In this document: piece by piece, positions 9,701 through 16,297 of the stretch | How the letters are laid out: each line of letters begins with the position of its first letter | Numbering within the stretch: the stretch's first letter is position 1 | From: Curvibacter sp. AEP1-3 | Lineage (GTDB): Bacteria; Pseudomonadota; Gammaproteobacteria; Burkholderiales; Burkholderiaceae_C | Reading direction: 5' to 3' | Assembly (NCBI RefSeq): GCF_002163715.1 | Contig: NZ_CP015698.1 | Location: forward strand, 2,026,001-2,090,000 | DNA length: 64,000 bases | Translations under genes and position numbers: made by a program | Notes under the pieces: model-generated | Database searches by the model: none | What the model was told of the DNA's origin: nothing | Seen by the model: only the letters and a program-made list of their open reading frames with translations

Positions 9701-10120
9701 CGTGGTGTAAATCGTCTCGGGGGTGTCGTGCTGCACCGGCAAGGCGGTGTCTTTGTCAAACAGGCTACCCGCGCGGGAAAACAGGAGCTTGAGGTGGTCG
9801 TTGAGCTCCGTCATCGTGCCCACGGTGGAGCGGCTGGAGCGCACCGGATTGGTCTGGTCAATCGCAATCGCAGGCGGGACACCTTCTACCTTGTCAACGG
9901 CGGGCTTGTCCATGCGGTCCAGAAACTGGCGCGCATAGGCGCTGAAGGTTTCCACATAGCGGCGCTGACCCTCGGCGTACAGCGTGTCGAACACCAGGCT
10001 GGACTTTCCCGAACCGCTGGGGCCGGTGACCACGGTCAGCTCACCCGTGCGGATGTCCAGATCGAGGTTCTTGAGATTGTGCTGTCGCGCCCCGCGAATG
10101 CGGATGGTGCCCTGGGTCAT
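3749..10120 (-). CDS. uvrA: Double-length UvrA (four ATPase cassettes in one chain)
   Basis: This 2123-residue protein is about twice the usual UvrA length and contains two complete UvrA units in tandem. Walker A motifs (GSGKS/T) occur near residues 36, 722, 1121 and 1795. LSGGE signatures and LDEP Walker B motifs occur four times, and zinc-binding CxxC pairs are present (CPTCGGSGFEH, CPSCEGQGMRT). UvrA is the damage-recognition ATPase of nucleotide excision repair and normally works as a dimer; this chain could be a covalent dimer. The start MTQGTIRIRG fits family N-termini; the open frame extends 33 codons further without support. Linkers at about residues 490-517, 1059-1084, 1644-1671 and 1731-1755 are made of family B repeats, and a family C repeat lies at about 237-252. 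No LexA box was seen upstream. Confidence 0.92.
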   Translation of the reverse strand: MTQGTIRIRGARQHNLKNLDLDIRTGELTVVTGPSGSGKSSLVFDTLYAEGQRRYVETFSAYARQFLDRMDKPAVDKVEGVPPAIAIDQTNPVRSSRSTVGTMTELNDHLKLLFSRAGSLFDKDTALPVQHDTPETIYTTLLQRAAAEGNPRLVLTFPVELPGNATPDEVTQWLSASGFTRVQAEREVSTVNGVRKVLDVVADRFRIDGVEKARVLEAIETSLKRGSGRLNAYVLKEALAPVDSALVAPETIANAAPEIWRFSTGLHCPQSDIRYTDPIASMFSFNSAVGACDACRGFGRVVGVDYGLVIPNDKLTLRAGAVKPMQTPAWQECQDDLMRHAEASGIPRDTPWYKLTAEQKHWVLKGSPNWNGKWNQHWFGVDRFFEYLETKAYKMHIRVLLSKYRSYTTCPTCSGSRLKTESLLWRIGTKDQADMALDPAKRFMPKGVKWSREQLEALPGLSLHDLMLMPLDRLKRFFDALQSDLGVFGGAEPGVSAVASSTRFASSKSAPSGTPDSAARSEDVAPEKTAPTASEAEHKTLKLLFEEVGTRLKYLCDVGIGYLTLDRQSRTLSGGEVQRINLTTALGTSLVNTLFVLDEPSIGLHPRDMNRIIVAMQRLRDAGNTLVVVEHDPAVMLAADRMIDMGPGPGEKGGQIVFDGTTEALKGANTMTGAYLGGRKQVGMGFKRMVAPNNPRLILEGVTEHNLKNVSVEIPLQRLVCVTGVSGSGKSTLIQDVLAPALLRHFGKATETPGAHTSLLGAEQLSDIVFVDQSPIGKTARSNPVSYVGAWDAIRELFAGAALSRERSYTAAKFSFNSGDGRCPTCGGSGFEHVEMQFLSDVYLRCPDCDGKRYRPEILEVTIERKGRHVNVADVLELTVSEAADLFSADREVIRVLQPIVDVGLEYVKLGQPVPTLSGGEAQRLKLAGFLAEAAKSSSASKQLLARKGSLFMLDEPTTGLHFEDIAKLMRALRKLLDAGHSLVVIEHNLDVIRASDWLIDLGPEGGDAGGQVVAYGTPEDLLLHATSHTGKALREYAAAMGVVHEVAESSATFTSVAAADGLTPGASYARAASSKSASGASPSASGAGVVDTSNSIRIVNAKEHNLKSLSVDIPRGKFSVVTGVSGSGKSTLAFDILFNEGQRRYLESLNAYARSIVQPAGRPEVDAVYGIPPTVAIEQRLSRGGRKSTVGTTTEVWHFLRLLYVKLGTQHCFKDGAAVEPQSAESIAAQLLKNYRGQHIGLLAPLVQGRKGVYTELADWARPKGFTHLRVDGNFLPTSGFPRIDRFKEHNIELPVASLDVTPSNESALRTALADALTHGKGVVYVLSDIGSLREVMAAGESAAGVGKVQVFSTKRACPVCATSYAELDPRLFSYNSKHGWCPDCVGTGVALTKEQRKVFDDSVKDDDNKGREQTFAEADIEDLHDKACPTCSGTRLNATARNVKFAGVGITDIARLSVTDVRQWVQTLQVAGGMTTREGDIARDLVPEIRSRLEFLEEVGLGYLTLDRGAPTLSGGEAQRIRLAAQLGSNLQGVCYVLDEPTIGLHARDNKILLGALQSLSDKGNTLVVVEHDEDTIRHADHIIDIGPSAGKRGGRLVAQGSIADVQNAPESQTGRYLLHAMKHPLAVRRGMVSFSETLALDAAEALTPGASYARDASSKSASGVSTSTAGAGKPAKKLSAKAQKAAVEAARILDSAAANTELAERTKVAAEYAALADRRTAQMSVAAAGSPGVGDDLELAKRVVEEPGAGLPMAGSATTAATYKPKIDWLTVHNATMHNLQGVTAHVPLKRLVAITGVSGSGKSTLARDVLLANVQTAVQKRSTKAGRDALEAGEKIDWLGCEGVTGYESIDRVLEVDQTPIGKTPRSCPATYIGFWDTIRKLFADTLEAKARGYAANRFSFNTGEGRCPSCEGQGMRTIGMSFLPDVKVVCETCKGARFNPETLAVTWRGKNIGDVLQMEVDEAVDFFAAMPVIAHPLQLLKDVGLGYLTLGQPSPTLSGGEAQRIKLVTELSKVRDDVGKRGNKVPHTLYVLDEPTVGLHMADVEKLIHVLHRLVNGGHSVVVIEHDLDVIAEADWVLDLGPEGGNGGGRVVAATTPEDVVKLGTHTGVALAGVLSRV
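4856..4928 (-). repeat. Family B palindromic repeat, copy 4 (in uvrA, reversed core)
   Basis: Arms starting GGGTAGCCC and ending GGGGCTACCC surround a core that on the minus strand contains GATTT, GAGCTCGC and GCGAG. The core is in the opposite orientation to the other three uvrA copies, yet the frame stays open (DDLELAKRVVEEPGAG). The arms are less perfectly paired than in the other copies. Confidence 0.65.
5106..5188 (+). repeat. Family B palindromic repeat, copy 3 (in uvrA)
   Basis: 27-bp arms (5106-5132 and 5162-5188) pair at 23 of 27 positions around a 29-bp core containing GATTT, GCTCGC, GCGAGC and ATGA. Read in the uvrA frame it gives GASYARDASSKSASG. The core differs from copy 2 by one base. 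Confidence 0.85.
6867..6943 (+). repeat. Family B palindromic repeat, copy 2 (in uvrA)
   Basis: 24-bp arms (6867-6890 and 6920-6943) pair at 19 of 24 positions around a 29-bp core with an inner GCTCGC/GCGAGC stem. In the uvrA frame it encodes GASYARAASSKSASG, in the linker before the third ATPase cassette. Confidence 0.85.
8568..8650 (+). repeat. Family B palindromic repeat, copy 5 (in uvrA)
   Basis: 27-bp arms (8568-8594 and 8624-8650) pair at 22 of 27 positions. The 29-bp core has GATTT, the inner stem ACTCGC/GCGAGT and ATGA. It encodes ASSTRFASSKSAPSG in uvrA, close in sequence to the peptides of copies 2 and 3. Confidence 0.8.
9363..9410 (+). repeat. Family C repeat, copy a (in uvrA)
   Basis: The 48 bp run from GCTATGGTTTCAGGAGCTAC through TAGCGCACTATC to GGGCGCCAGAGCC, matching the family C consensus along its length. 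In uvrA it encodes part of ALAPVDSALVAPETIANAA, in the first UvrA unit. Confidence 0.8.
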
Positions 10121-10242
10121 GGTGAATGCTCTCTGCGGTGGGGAGAGACATTCTAGGCAGCCAGTGCAAGGATGGGTACCTATGTGGACAATTTTGCGCC
10201 GGGCCGTCCCGGGCTTCACGCAATGCGGCGAAAGCGAGGGGT

Positions 10243-10743
10243 TCAGCCCTTCAGTGCGCGCTCCAATTCGCGGCAGGCTTTGGTGCCCACGGCGTCCTGG
10301 ATTTTGGGCAAAAGGGCCAGAAGGTCGTCGAAACCGGCAGCGGACTCGACAGACAAGTTCAGCATGAATCCCCGCAACCCAAGGCCGGCGGTGAGCTTGG
10401 TGGCAATGGGTTTGGCGTCGCTGTAGCGTTCCTGGGGCGTGCGGTCACTCACCGGCGGTGCAGGGCTGGCTGTCTCTTCAGCCAGTTCTACGGCATCTGC
10501 AGACGCTACAGCGGCCACGGGTGCCGGCGCGCTCACCTGGCCGGCACCGGGCGCCAGAAAGCCCTGTTCCACCATGTAATCCACATCGGCCTGGGTCATG
10601 CCCATACCGGCCGTAGCTGTCAGCACCTGTTCCGCCGTCTTTTGGCCGTCAAACAGAATGAACGCAGAGCGTTGGCGGGCCGAAAACAGGGGCGACCGCT
10701 CTTTGAACGCTTTTTGTCCAGCTTCCGTTTTTGTGAATTTCAT
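10243..10743 (-). CDS. Unrecognised two-part acidic protein
   Basis: About 166 residues from MKFTKTEAGQ. An N-terminal block of about 70 residues (FKERSPLFSARQRSAFILFDG, then MTQADVDYMVEQGFL) looks like a small helical fold. An Ala/Pro-rich linker of about 45 residues follows, then a helical C-terminal block (YSDAKPIATKLTAGLGLRGF to the end). I do not recognise a named family. The start is uncertain: an ATG three codons earlier (10752) and the upstream open frame are possible, and neither ATG has a good Shine-Dalgarno. It is 122 bp upstream of uvrA on the same strand, so it may share the transcript. Confidence 0.6.
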   Translation of the reverse strand: MKFTKTEAGQKAFKERSPLFSARQRSAFILFDGQKTAEQVLTATAGMGMTQADVDYMVEQGFLAPGAGQVSAPAPVAAVASADAVELAEETASPAPPVSDRTPQERYSDAKPIATKLTAGLGLRGFMLNLSVESAAGFDDLLALLPKIQDAVGTKACRELERALKG

Positions 10744-10827
10744 GAGTGGCATTTTAGGACTGCAGGTCTGCTCCACTCGAACGAAAGGGGCCATCAGGCC
10801 CCCTCGTTTACCCTATCCGGGAGACGC

Positions 10828-11025
10828 TTATTTGGCTTCGCTGGCAGCAGGCGCAGCAGGCGCAGCAGGTGCAGCTGCAGGTGCAGAGACCGTGGCAGCA
10901 GGGGCTTCACTGTGCGTCGCGTCAGCGCCGTGCTTCTCACCACTCATATCAATATCTCCACCCTTGCTAAGGATGTACAAAGCCAGGCCGGCAAACAACG
11001 CAAAACCCACAGCAATTTTCCACAT
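10828..11025 (-). CDS. Small single-span membrane protein with Ala/Pro tail
   Basis: 65 residues. Residues 2-20 (WKIAVGFALFAGLALYILS) form one hydrophobic segment, and the rest is a polar, Ala/Pro-rich tail with PAAAPAAPAAPAAS repeats. AAGGAAG lies 5 nt before the ATG, which supports translation. It is probably an inner-membrane protein with a periplasmic or cytoplasmic low-complexity tail. The function is unknown. It lies between the transporter terminator and the unrecognised gene at 10243. Confidence 0.6.
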   Translation of the reverse strand: MWKIAVGFALFAGLALYILSKGGDIDMSGEKHGADATHSEAPAATVSAPAAAPAAPAAPAASEAK

Positions 11026-11037
11026 ACCACTTCCTTC

Positions 11038-11065
11038 AAAAAAAAAGCTCTCCGGAGCGGAGAGC
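11038..11065 (-). terminator. Intrinsic terminator after the MHS transporter
   Basis: On the minus strand a 7-bp stem (GCTCTCC / GGAGAGC) with a 5-nt loop is followed by nine T residues. It sits 55 bp beyond the stop of the transporter gene. The T run is just upstream of the ribosome-binding site of the small membrane protein. Confidence 0.85.
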
Positions 11066-11120
11066 CTGAAAATTGCCCCGGCTTGGAGACCGGGGCGTTA
11101 ACTCACTTCACTCGCAAAAA

Positions 11121-12881
11121 TCAGTCGTTGGCGTAGATGTCAACGTCTTTGGTTTCCTTGATGAACAAGCCACCGATCACCACGGTTGCACCCGCAATGA
11201 TGATGGGGTACCACAAGCCGTTATACATGTTACCGGTCTGCGCAACGATAGCGAAGGCAGTCGTAGGCAGCAAGCCACCGAACCAGCCGTTACCGATGTG
11301 GTAGGGCAAGCTCATGGAGGTGTAACGGATGCGGGTCGGGAACATTTCCACCAACATGGCGGCAATAGGGCCGTACACCATGGTCACCAACAACACCAGG
11401 TAGGTGAGGATCACCACAACCTTGACCTTGTCGAACTTGGCCATGTCAGCCTTGGCGGGGTAGCCGGCAGCCTTCAAAGCAGCGCCCAGGTTGGAGCCCA
11501 ACAGGGTACCGGCGGCGGTCTTCTCGTTGCTCAGGTCAGCCACAGACTTCTTGGCAGCAGCCACGGCTTTTTCGTCCACGGGGTTGGCAGCAGACAGCTC
11601 AGCCAGCTTGGCTTCGGCTTTGGCTTTGGCCGCAGCAACGTCTTCAGGGCTGTACTTCACGTTCACCACAGTCTCGCCGACCTTGATGACAGCGGGTGTA
11701 CCGGCAGGAGCCGCCACGTTCTCATAAGACACGGAAGCACCGGCCAGACGCTGCTTGGCAATGTCGCAGCTGGAAGTGAACTTCTTGGTACCAGTGGGGT
11801 TGAACTGGAACGAGCACTCTGCGGGGTCAGCAGTCACAGTCACCTTCGCGGTCTGTTGTGCGGCGTACAAATCAGGGTTAGCTGCTTTGGTCAGCGCTTC
11901 AAACACGGGGAAGTACGTCAGGGCACCCAACAAGCAGCCAGCCAGGATGATGGGCTTGCGGCCGATCTTGTCAGACAAAGAACCGAACACAATGAAGAAC
12001 GGTGTGCCGATGATCAGGGAGATCGCCACCATGATGTTGGCGGTAGGACCGTCCACCTTCAGCGCCTGGGTCAGGAAGAACAAGGCATAGAACTGGCCGG
12101 AGTACCAGATCACCGCTTGACCGGCAGTCAATCCGATCAGGGCCAAGATAACGATCTTCAGGTTTTTCCACTGGCCGAAAGATTCAGACAGAGGTGCCTT
12201 GGAAGTTTTGCCCTCTGCCTTCATTTTGGTGAAAGCGGGGGATTCGTTCATGCTCAAGCGAATGTAGACAGAAATGCCCAAGAGAAGAATGGACACGAGG
12301 AACGGAACGCGCCAGCCCCAATCCGCGAAGGCATCTTCACCGATAGCGGTACGTGTACCCAGAATCACCATCAGGGACAGGAACAAGCCCAGTGTCGCTG
12401 TAGTCTGGATCCAAGCGGTGTAAGCACCACGCTTGCCCTGAGGAGCGTGCTCAGCCACGTAGGTAGCAGCACCACCGTACTCACCGCCCAAAGCCAAGCC
12501 TTGCAGCAAACGCAGGCCGATCAGGATAACGGGAGCAGCCACGCCGATAGAGGCGTAGTTAGGCAGGATACCCACGATGAAAGTGGACAAGCCCATGATC
12601 AGGATGGTCACCAGGAAGGTGTACTTGCGGCCGATCATGTCGCCCAAGCGGCCGAACACCAGCGCGCCGAAGGGACGCACGATGAAGCCGGCGGCAAACG
12701 CCAACAACGCAAAAATGAAGGCAGAACCTTCGTCCAGACCGCTGAAGAACTGCTTGGCAATGATGGCTGCCAAAGAACCGTACAGGTAAAAGTCGTACCA
12801 CTCGAAAACAGTGCCGAGCGAGGAAGCGAAGATAACTTTCTTCTCTTCCGCAGACATCGGCCGTGGGGCTGCGTTTGCCAT
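11121..12881 (-). CDS. MHS-family (ProP/ShiA-like) MFS transporter with large insert
   Basis: A 586-residue major facilitator of the metabolite:H+ symporter type, recognisable from SLGTVFEWYDFYLYG in the first helix, RPFGALVFGRLGDMIGRKYT in loop 2-3 and GRKPIILAG in the second half. Family members are usually about 430-550 residues. Here an extra block of about 130 residues is inserted between the helices beginning PIILAGCLLGAL and VVVILTYLVLLV. It contains two cysteines (AECSF, SSCDI) and an Ala/Lys/Glu-rich stretch likely to be helical. The start MANAAPRPMS is preceded by GGAGAG. The substrate cannot be read; members carry organic acids, osmolytes or aromatic acids. Confidence 0.85.
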   Translation of the reverse strand: MANAAPRPMSAEEKKVIFASSLGTVFEWYDFYLYGSLAAIIAKQFFSGLDEGSAFIFALLAFAAGFIVRPFGALVFGRLGDMIGRKYTFLVTILIMGLSTFIVGILPNYASIGVAAPVILIGLRLLQGLALGGEYGGAATYVAEHAPQGKRGAYTAWIQTTATLGLFLSLMVILGTRTAIGEDAFADWGWRVPFLVSILLLGISVYIRLSMNESPAFTKMKAEGKTSKAPLSESFGQWKNLKIVILALIGLTAGQAVIWYSGQFYALFFLTQALKVDGPTANIMVAISLIIGTPFFIVFGSLSDKIGRKPIILAGCLLGALTYFPVFEALTKAANPDLYAAQQTAKVTVTADPAECSFQFNPTGTKKFTSSCDIAKQRLAGASVSYENVAAPAGTPAVIKVGETVVNVKYSPEDVAAAKAKAEAKLAELSAANPVDEKAVAAAKKSVADLSNEKTAAGTLLGSNLGAALKAAGYPAKADMAKFDKVKVVVILTYLVLLVTMVYGPIAAMLVEMFPTRIRYTSMSLPYHIGNGWFGGLLPTTAFAIVAQTGNMYNGLWYPIIIAGATVVIGGLFIKETKDVDIYAND

Positions 12882-13050
12882 GTTGTCTCTCCAATCATTA
12901 TGTTCAGCCCTCGACATGAGGGCTTGGGCGTATTCTTGGAGTACCCACTGACCCTGCTCTGACGCCAAACCAACGCTGGCTTGCGCGAAACTGACGCCCC
13001 TCTGACAAAATAGGGCTTAACCCTGCAGGGGCTTTTCACATAACGGCAAA

Positions 13051-13707
13051 TCAGGCAGTGCGCGAGGGTATACCCGAGGGAATGGCTTGCACGGCATTCC
13101 AGCGTTTGTCAGCGTCGTTGTCAGCAAACCAGGCGTCGCCTTCAAGGTAGGCGCGCAGCATGGGCAAGGCATCCAATCCCCAGAATACTTTGCCGTCCAC
13201 TTCGAAACTGGGCACGCCGAATACACCCTGCGCAATCGCCTCATCACTATGGGCTTTGAGCTGCGCTTTCACGCTGTCGTCACCCGGTTCGCGCCCGGGA
13301 GCCAACTGTGCGGTCACGGCCTGAAGCCGCGCGGCATCCGCCGCATCGGCACCACCTGTCCACACATGTTTGAACAAGGTCTCGCACACATAGCGATTGG
13401 GCAAGCCCTGTGCCTGTGTGGCAATGGCCAGCCGCAGCAAACCCAGCGGATTGAAAGGATGCATGGCGGGAAAAGCCAGTTCCACACCTTGCCGCTGCGC
13501 CAACCACTGCACATGACGGTAAATCCAGTTGCGCTTGGGCGGCACCTCAGCCGGGCCCAGCACCGCGTTGTGCTTGAGCAAGCCGCCCAGAAACACGGGC
13601 TTGTAGCGCACGCTGTAGCTCAGCCCCATAAGCGCTACTGGCAACTCCTCAAACGCGAGGTAAGCGTAGGGAGAAATGAAATCCAGATAAAACGTGATTT
13701 GCTTCAT
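13051..13707 (-). CDS. 2-hydroxychromene-2-carboxylate isomerase-like (DsbA fold)
   Basis: 218 residues with the kappa-class GST/DsbA-like layout: FYLDFISPYAYLAFE at the N terminus, where the Ser replaces the DsbA active-site Cys pair, and GVFGVPSFEVDGKVFWG with the cis-Pro near residue 165. The family includes NahD-type isomerases, which use glutathione to isomerise hydroxychromene carboxylate in naphthalene degradation. Many homologues sit outside such pathways and their substrates are unknown; no other naphthalene gene is visible here. A GGAG lies upstream of the ATG. Confidence 0.8.
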   Translation of the reverse strand: MKQITFYLDFISPYAYLAFEELPVALMGLSYSVRYKPVFLGGLLKHNAVLGPAEVPPKRNWIYRHVQWLAQRQGVELAFPAMHPFNPLGLLRLAIATQAQGLPNRYVCETLFKHVWTGGADAADAARLQAVTAQLAPGREPGDDSVKAQLKAHSDEAIAQGVFGVPSFEVDGKVFWGLDALPMLRAYLEGDAWFADNDADKRWNAVQAIPSGIPSRTA

Positions 13708-13757
13708 GCGGGCTCCGGGTGCGGGTGGTTTGTCAGGCTTGCGCGTGTTGGGTAGGC

Positions 13758-14525
13758 TTAAACAAAGGCTTCCGGGTGCGTTTGGCGCAGACGCTCAGTG
13801 ATCTGGCCCCACATCACCTTCTTGGCGGTATCGTCACTGCGGCCCCATTCGCGAATGTCTTCGATAGTGCGGAAGCACCCTTCGCACAAGCCACTACCCG
13901 TGTCCATGCGGCACACATTCACACAGGGACTCGGGATATTTTCGGCCATGGCGCCCACCGATACTGCGCGAGCAGCTAGCGTTTTGATAGCATTTTCGCG
14001 CGCCAGGGTATCCAGCACGTTTTCTTCATCCGGTGCTTCCACCACATCAGCCACAGGGGCACCTGTCAGCGCTACCAGATCCTGCGGATGCAACTGGAAC
14101 ACCCCGTGCGGGTGACCGGCTGCGGCCCACACTTGTTCAAAGCGGAATAGCTCGCGGTCAATCAAGGTGACACCGGGCATGGCATGCGCCACCGGGCTCA
14201 CCCCGCCAATGGAGAAGCCGGTGCGCTCCTTCACAAACGCTGCATTTGCACGCGCCAGCGGCCCCACCAGCGCGGCCACCTTGGCTTCGTCCACACGACG
14301 GTCACCAGAGGTCACTACCAGCACAGCCGCCTCATCAGCAACCCGCTTGAAGATGATGCTCTTGGCAATCTGGCCCACCGCCACGCCCAGCGCGTCTGCG
14401 GCCTGCTGAGCGGTGCGCGCAGCACCATCCAACATCACAGGGCCATGGGGATGATTTTTTTCTTGCAATGCAGCCGCTACGCGCTGCACGCCTTCAGGTA
14501 ATTCAGTCAATTCAGCTTCACACAT
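13758..14525 (-). CDS. YbaK/ProX-type aminoacyl-tRNA deacylase fused to DUF1289
   Basis: 255 residues. Residues 1-165 are a YbaK-like trans-editing domain (KSIIFKRVADEAAVLVV, GFSIGGVSPVAH), which hydrolyses mischarged tRNA. Residues 197-255 are a DUF1289 domain with its cysteine motif (SPCVNVCRMDTGSGLCEGC, then IREW). The linker between them, LARENAIKTLAARAVSVGAM, is encoded almost entirely by a family C repeat (13944-13991). The two domains are normally separate proteins, so the repeat may have bridged two neighbouring genes. The gene lies 9 bp after mvaB on the same strand. Confidence 0.85.
   Translation of the reverse strand: MCEAELTELPEGVQRVAAALQEKNHPHGPVMLDGAARTAQQAADALGVAVGQIAKSIIFKRVADEAAVLVVTSGDRRVDEAKVAALVGPLARANAAFVKERTGFSIGGVSPVAHAMPGVTLIDRELFRFEQVWAAAGHPHGVFQLHPQDLVALTGAPVADVVEAPDEENVLDTLARENAIKTLAARAVSVGAMAENIPSPCVNVCRMDTGSGLCEGCFRTIEDIREWGRSDDTAKKVMWGQITERLRQTHPEAFV
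13944..13991 (-). repeat. Family C repeat, copy b (domain-fusion junction)
   Basis: On the minus strand: GCTATCAAAACGCTAGCTGC, then TCGCGCAGTATC, then GGTGGGCGCCATGGCC. It is a close match to the consensus over 48 bp and encodes the linker between the YbaK and DUF1289 domains. Confidence 0.85.
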
Positions 14526-14534
14526 ACTTTGTAG

Positions 14535-15443
14535 TTAGCCCAGACGCTTGGTAAGCAGCGCATTGGCAGCACGCGAATGCGGCTTGCGGCCCAGAAAATC
14601 ACTGATGAATTTGCCCGCGTCAATCAGCTTGTCGAGGTCGATGCCGGTCTCTATACCCATGCCTTGCAACATGTAAACCACGTCTTCGGTAGCCACATTG
14701 CCGGTGGCTCCCTTGGCATAGGGGCAGCCGCCCAATCCGGCCACCGAGGTATCAAAGTGCAAGATACCCAGTTCCAGTGACGCCAGCGTGTTGGCCAGCG
14801 CCATGCCATAGGTGTCGTGGAAATGGCCGGAAACCTGGTCCACGGTGTAGTACTGCAATGTGGCTTCCAAGGCGCGCTGCACCTTGACCGGAGTACCCAC
14901 GCCAATGGTGTCGGCCACGCCCACGTGCTCCACACCGATGTCGCGCATCAGCTTGGCTACCAGCGCCACACGTTCGGGAGCGATGTCGCCTTCATACGGG
15001 CAACCCACCGCGCAGGAGATGGCGCCGCGCACAGCGATGCCGGCTTCTTTGGCGGCTTGGGCCACCGGGCGGAAGCGCTCAATGCTTTCCTCGATCGAGC
15101 AGTTGATGTTTTTCTGGCTGAAGGCTTCGCTCGCAGCGCCAAACACCACGATTTCGTCGGGTTGGGACAGCACCGCAGCTTCATAGCCCTTCATGTTGGG
15201 CGTGAGCACTGAGTAACGCACGCCATCGCGGCGTTGCACACCCGCCATCACCTCAGCGTTATCGCCCATTTGCGGCACCCATTTCGGGCTCACGAAACTG
15301 GTGACTTCAATTTCCTTGAGGCCGGCATCCTGCAAGCGGTGCACCAGCTCGACCTTGATGGCGGCGGGCACCGGTTGCTTTTCGTTTTGCAGCCCGTCGC
15401 GCGGGCCGACGTCGATGATCTTTACGCGGGAGGGAGTGTTCAT
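14535..15443 (-). CDS. mvaB: Hydroxymethylglutaryl-CoA lyase
   Basis: 302 residues, full length for the family. The N terminus has the DVGPRDGLQNE substrate and metal site, a metal-binding HFHDTYG is present near residue 207, and the catalytic cysteine loop is GLGGCPYAKGATGN. It splits HMG-CoA into acetoacetate and acetyl-CoA, the last step specific to leucine breakdown. The other steps are elsewhere in the window (ivd, mccA, mccB). A gene for methylglutaconyl-CoA hydratase was not seen. No LiuR-type palindrome was found upstream. Confidence 0.95.
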   Translation of the reverse strand: MNTPSRVKIIDVGPRDGLQNEKQPVPAAIKVELVHRLQDAGLKEIEVTSFVSPKWVPQMGDNAEVMAGVQRRDGVRYSVLTPNMKGYEAAVLSQPDEIVVFGAASEAFSQKNINCSIEESIERFRPVAQAAKEAGIAVRGAISCAVGCPYEGDIAPERVALVAKLMRDIGVEHVGVADTIGVGTPVKVQRALEATLQYYTVDQVSGHFHDTYGMALANTLASLELGILHFDTSVAGLGGCPYAKGATGNVATEDVVYMLQGMGIETGIDLDKLIDAGKFISDFLGRKPHSRAANALLTKRLG

Positions 15444-15586
15444 GGGGCGTACTCAGAGTTTCAAACGCGAAGCTTCGTATTAAACCGCGAACCCGCAAGC
15501 CACCCCGGAGGACCTGGGTAGAGGCATTGTTATAGTGGCAGGCTTTTCCCGGAGCACTCATCCGGAGCACTTAAGAGGCGCCCGTT

Positions 15587-16294
15587 TTGCTAAGCATCTC
15601 CAACGCCGTCCTGACGCGGGGAATCACCCCGGTGTTCAACGGCCTGACCCTGCAACTGAATGAGCCCCGCATCGGGCTCATCGGCGACAACGGCGCCGGC
15701 AAAAGCAGCCTGTTCCGCATGGCCTGCGGACTGGAGGCGCCGCAAAGTGGCAGCGTCACCGTGCAGGGTTTGCAAGCATTCCGCATCAACGCCCAGCGTC
15801 CCAACCTCGTGGGCATGATGTTCCAGAACCCGGACGACCAGATCGTCTTTCCCACGGTGCAAGAAGAGCTGGCGCTGGGTCTGACGGCCACCGGCTTGCC
15901 GCGGCGCGACGCCATCACCCGAGCCCGCGCTTTCCTTGCCACCCGCGGACTGGAAGCCTGGGCCGAACGTGCCATCAGCAGCCTGAGCCAGGGGCAGCGC
16001 CAGCATGTCTGCTGGCTGGCGATCCTGCTGTGCCAACCCGCATTGATCCTGCTGGACGAACCCTTTGCCAGCCTGGACCTGCCGGGCCAGGCCTTGCTGC
16101 ACGACGACATGGCGCGGGCATCACAGCAGATCATCGTCTCCACCCACGTGCTGGAGCATTTGCGCAACTTTGATCGCGTCATCTGGCTGGACTCTGGCCG
16201 GGTGCGTGCCGACGGCGATGCTGAGACGGTGTGCGCGCAATACCGCGCGGATGTCGCCGCCCGGATTGCCGCCCGCACTGCCGTGACGCGCTGA
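15587..16294 (+). CDS. bioM: Biotin ECF transporter ATPase BioM
   Basis: 235-residue ABC ATPase with Walker A GDNGAGKSS, Q-loop MMFQNPDDQIVFPT, signature LSQGQRQ and Walker B LILLDEPFASLD. The QNPDDQ form is typical of ECF-type cassettes. It starts with TTG at 15587, preceded by AGAGG; no better start is available. With BioN and BioY immediately downstream it forms a tripartite biotin importer. It is divergent from mvaB across 143 bp in which I saw no convincing BioR palindrome. Confidence 0.9.
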   Translation: MLSISNAVLTRGITPVFNGLTLQLNEPRIGLIGDNGAGKSSLFRMACGLEAPQSGSVTVQGLQAFRINAQRPNLVGMMFQNPDDQIVFPTVQEELALGLTATGLPRRDAITRARAFLATRGLEAWAERAISSLSQGQRQHVCWLAILLCQPALILLDEPFASLDLPGQALLHDDMARASQQIIVSTHVLEHLRNFDRVIWLDSGRVRADGDAETVCAQYRADVAARIAARTAVTR

Positions 16295-16297
16295 ATC

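Noticed and set aside
10121..10242. Possible LexA box upstream of uvrA
   Set aside because: No CTGT-N8-ACAG sequence is present in the spacer.
11073..12962. 629-codon open frame opposite the MHS transporter
   Set aside because: Gln/His/Gly-rich shadow; the transporter frame has clear membrane segments and a ribosome-binding site.
15444..15586. Possible BioR or BirA site between mvaB and bioM
   Set aside because: Only a partial TTATAG is present and no palindrome of the known type.
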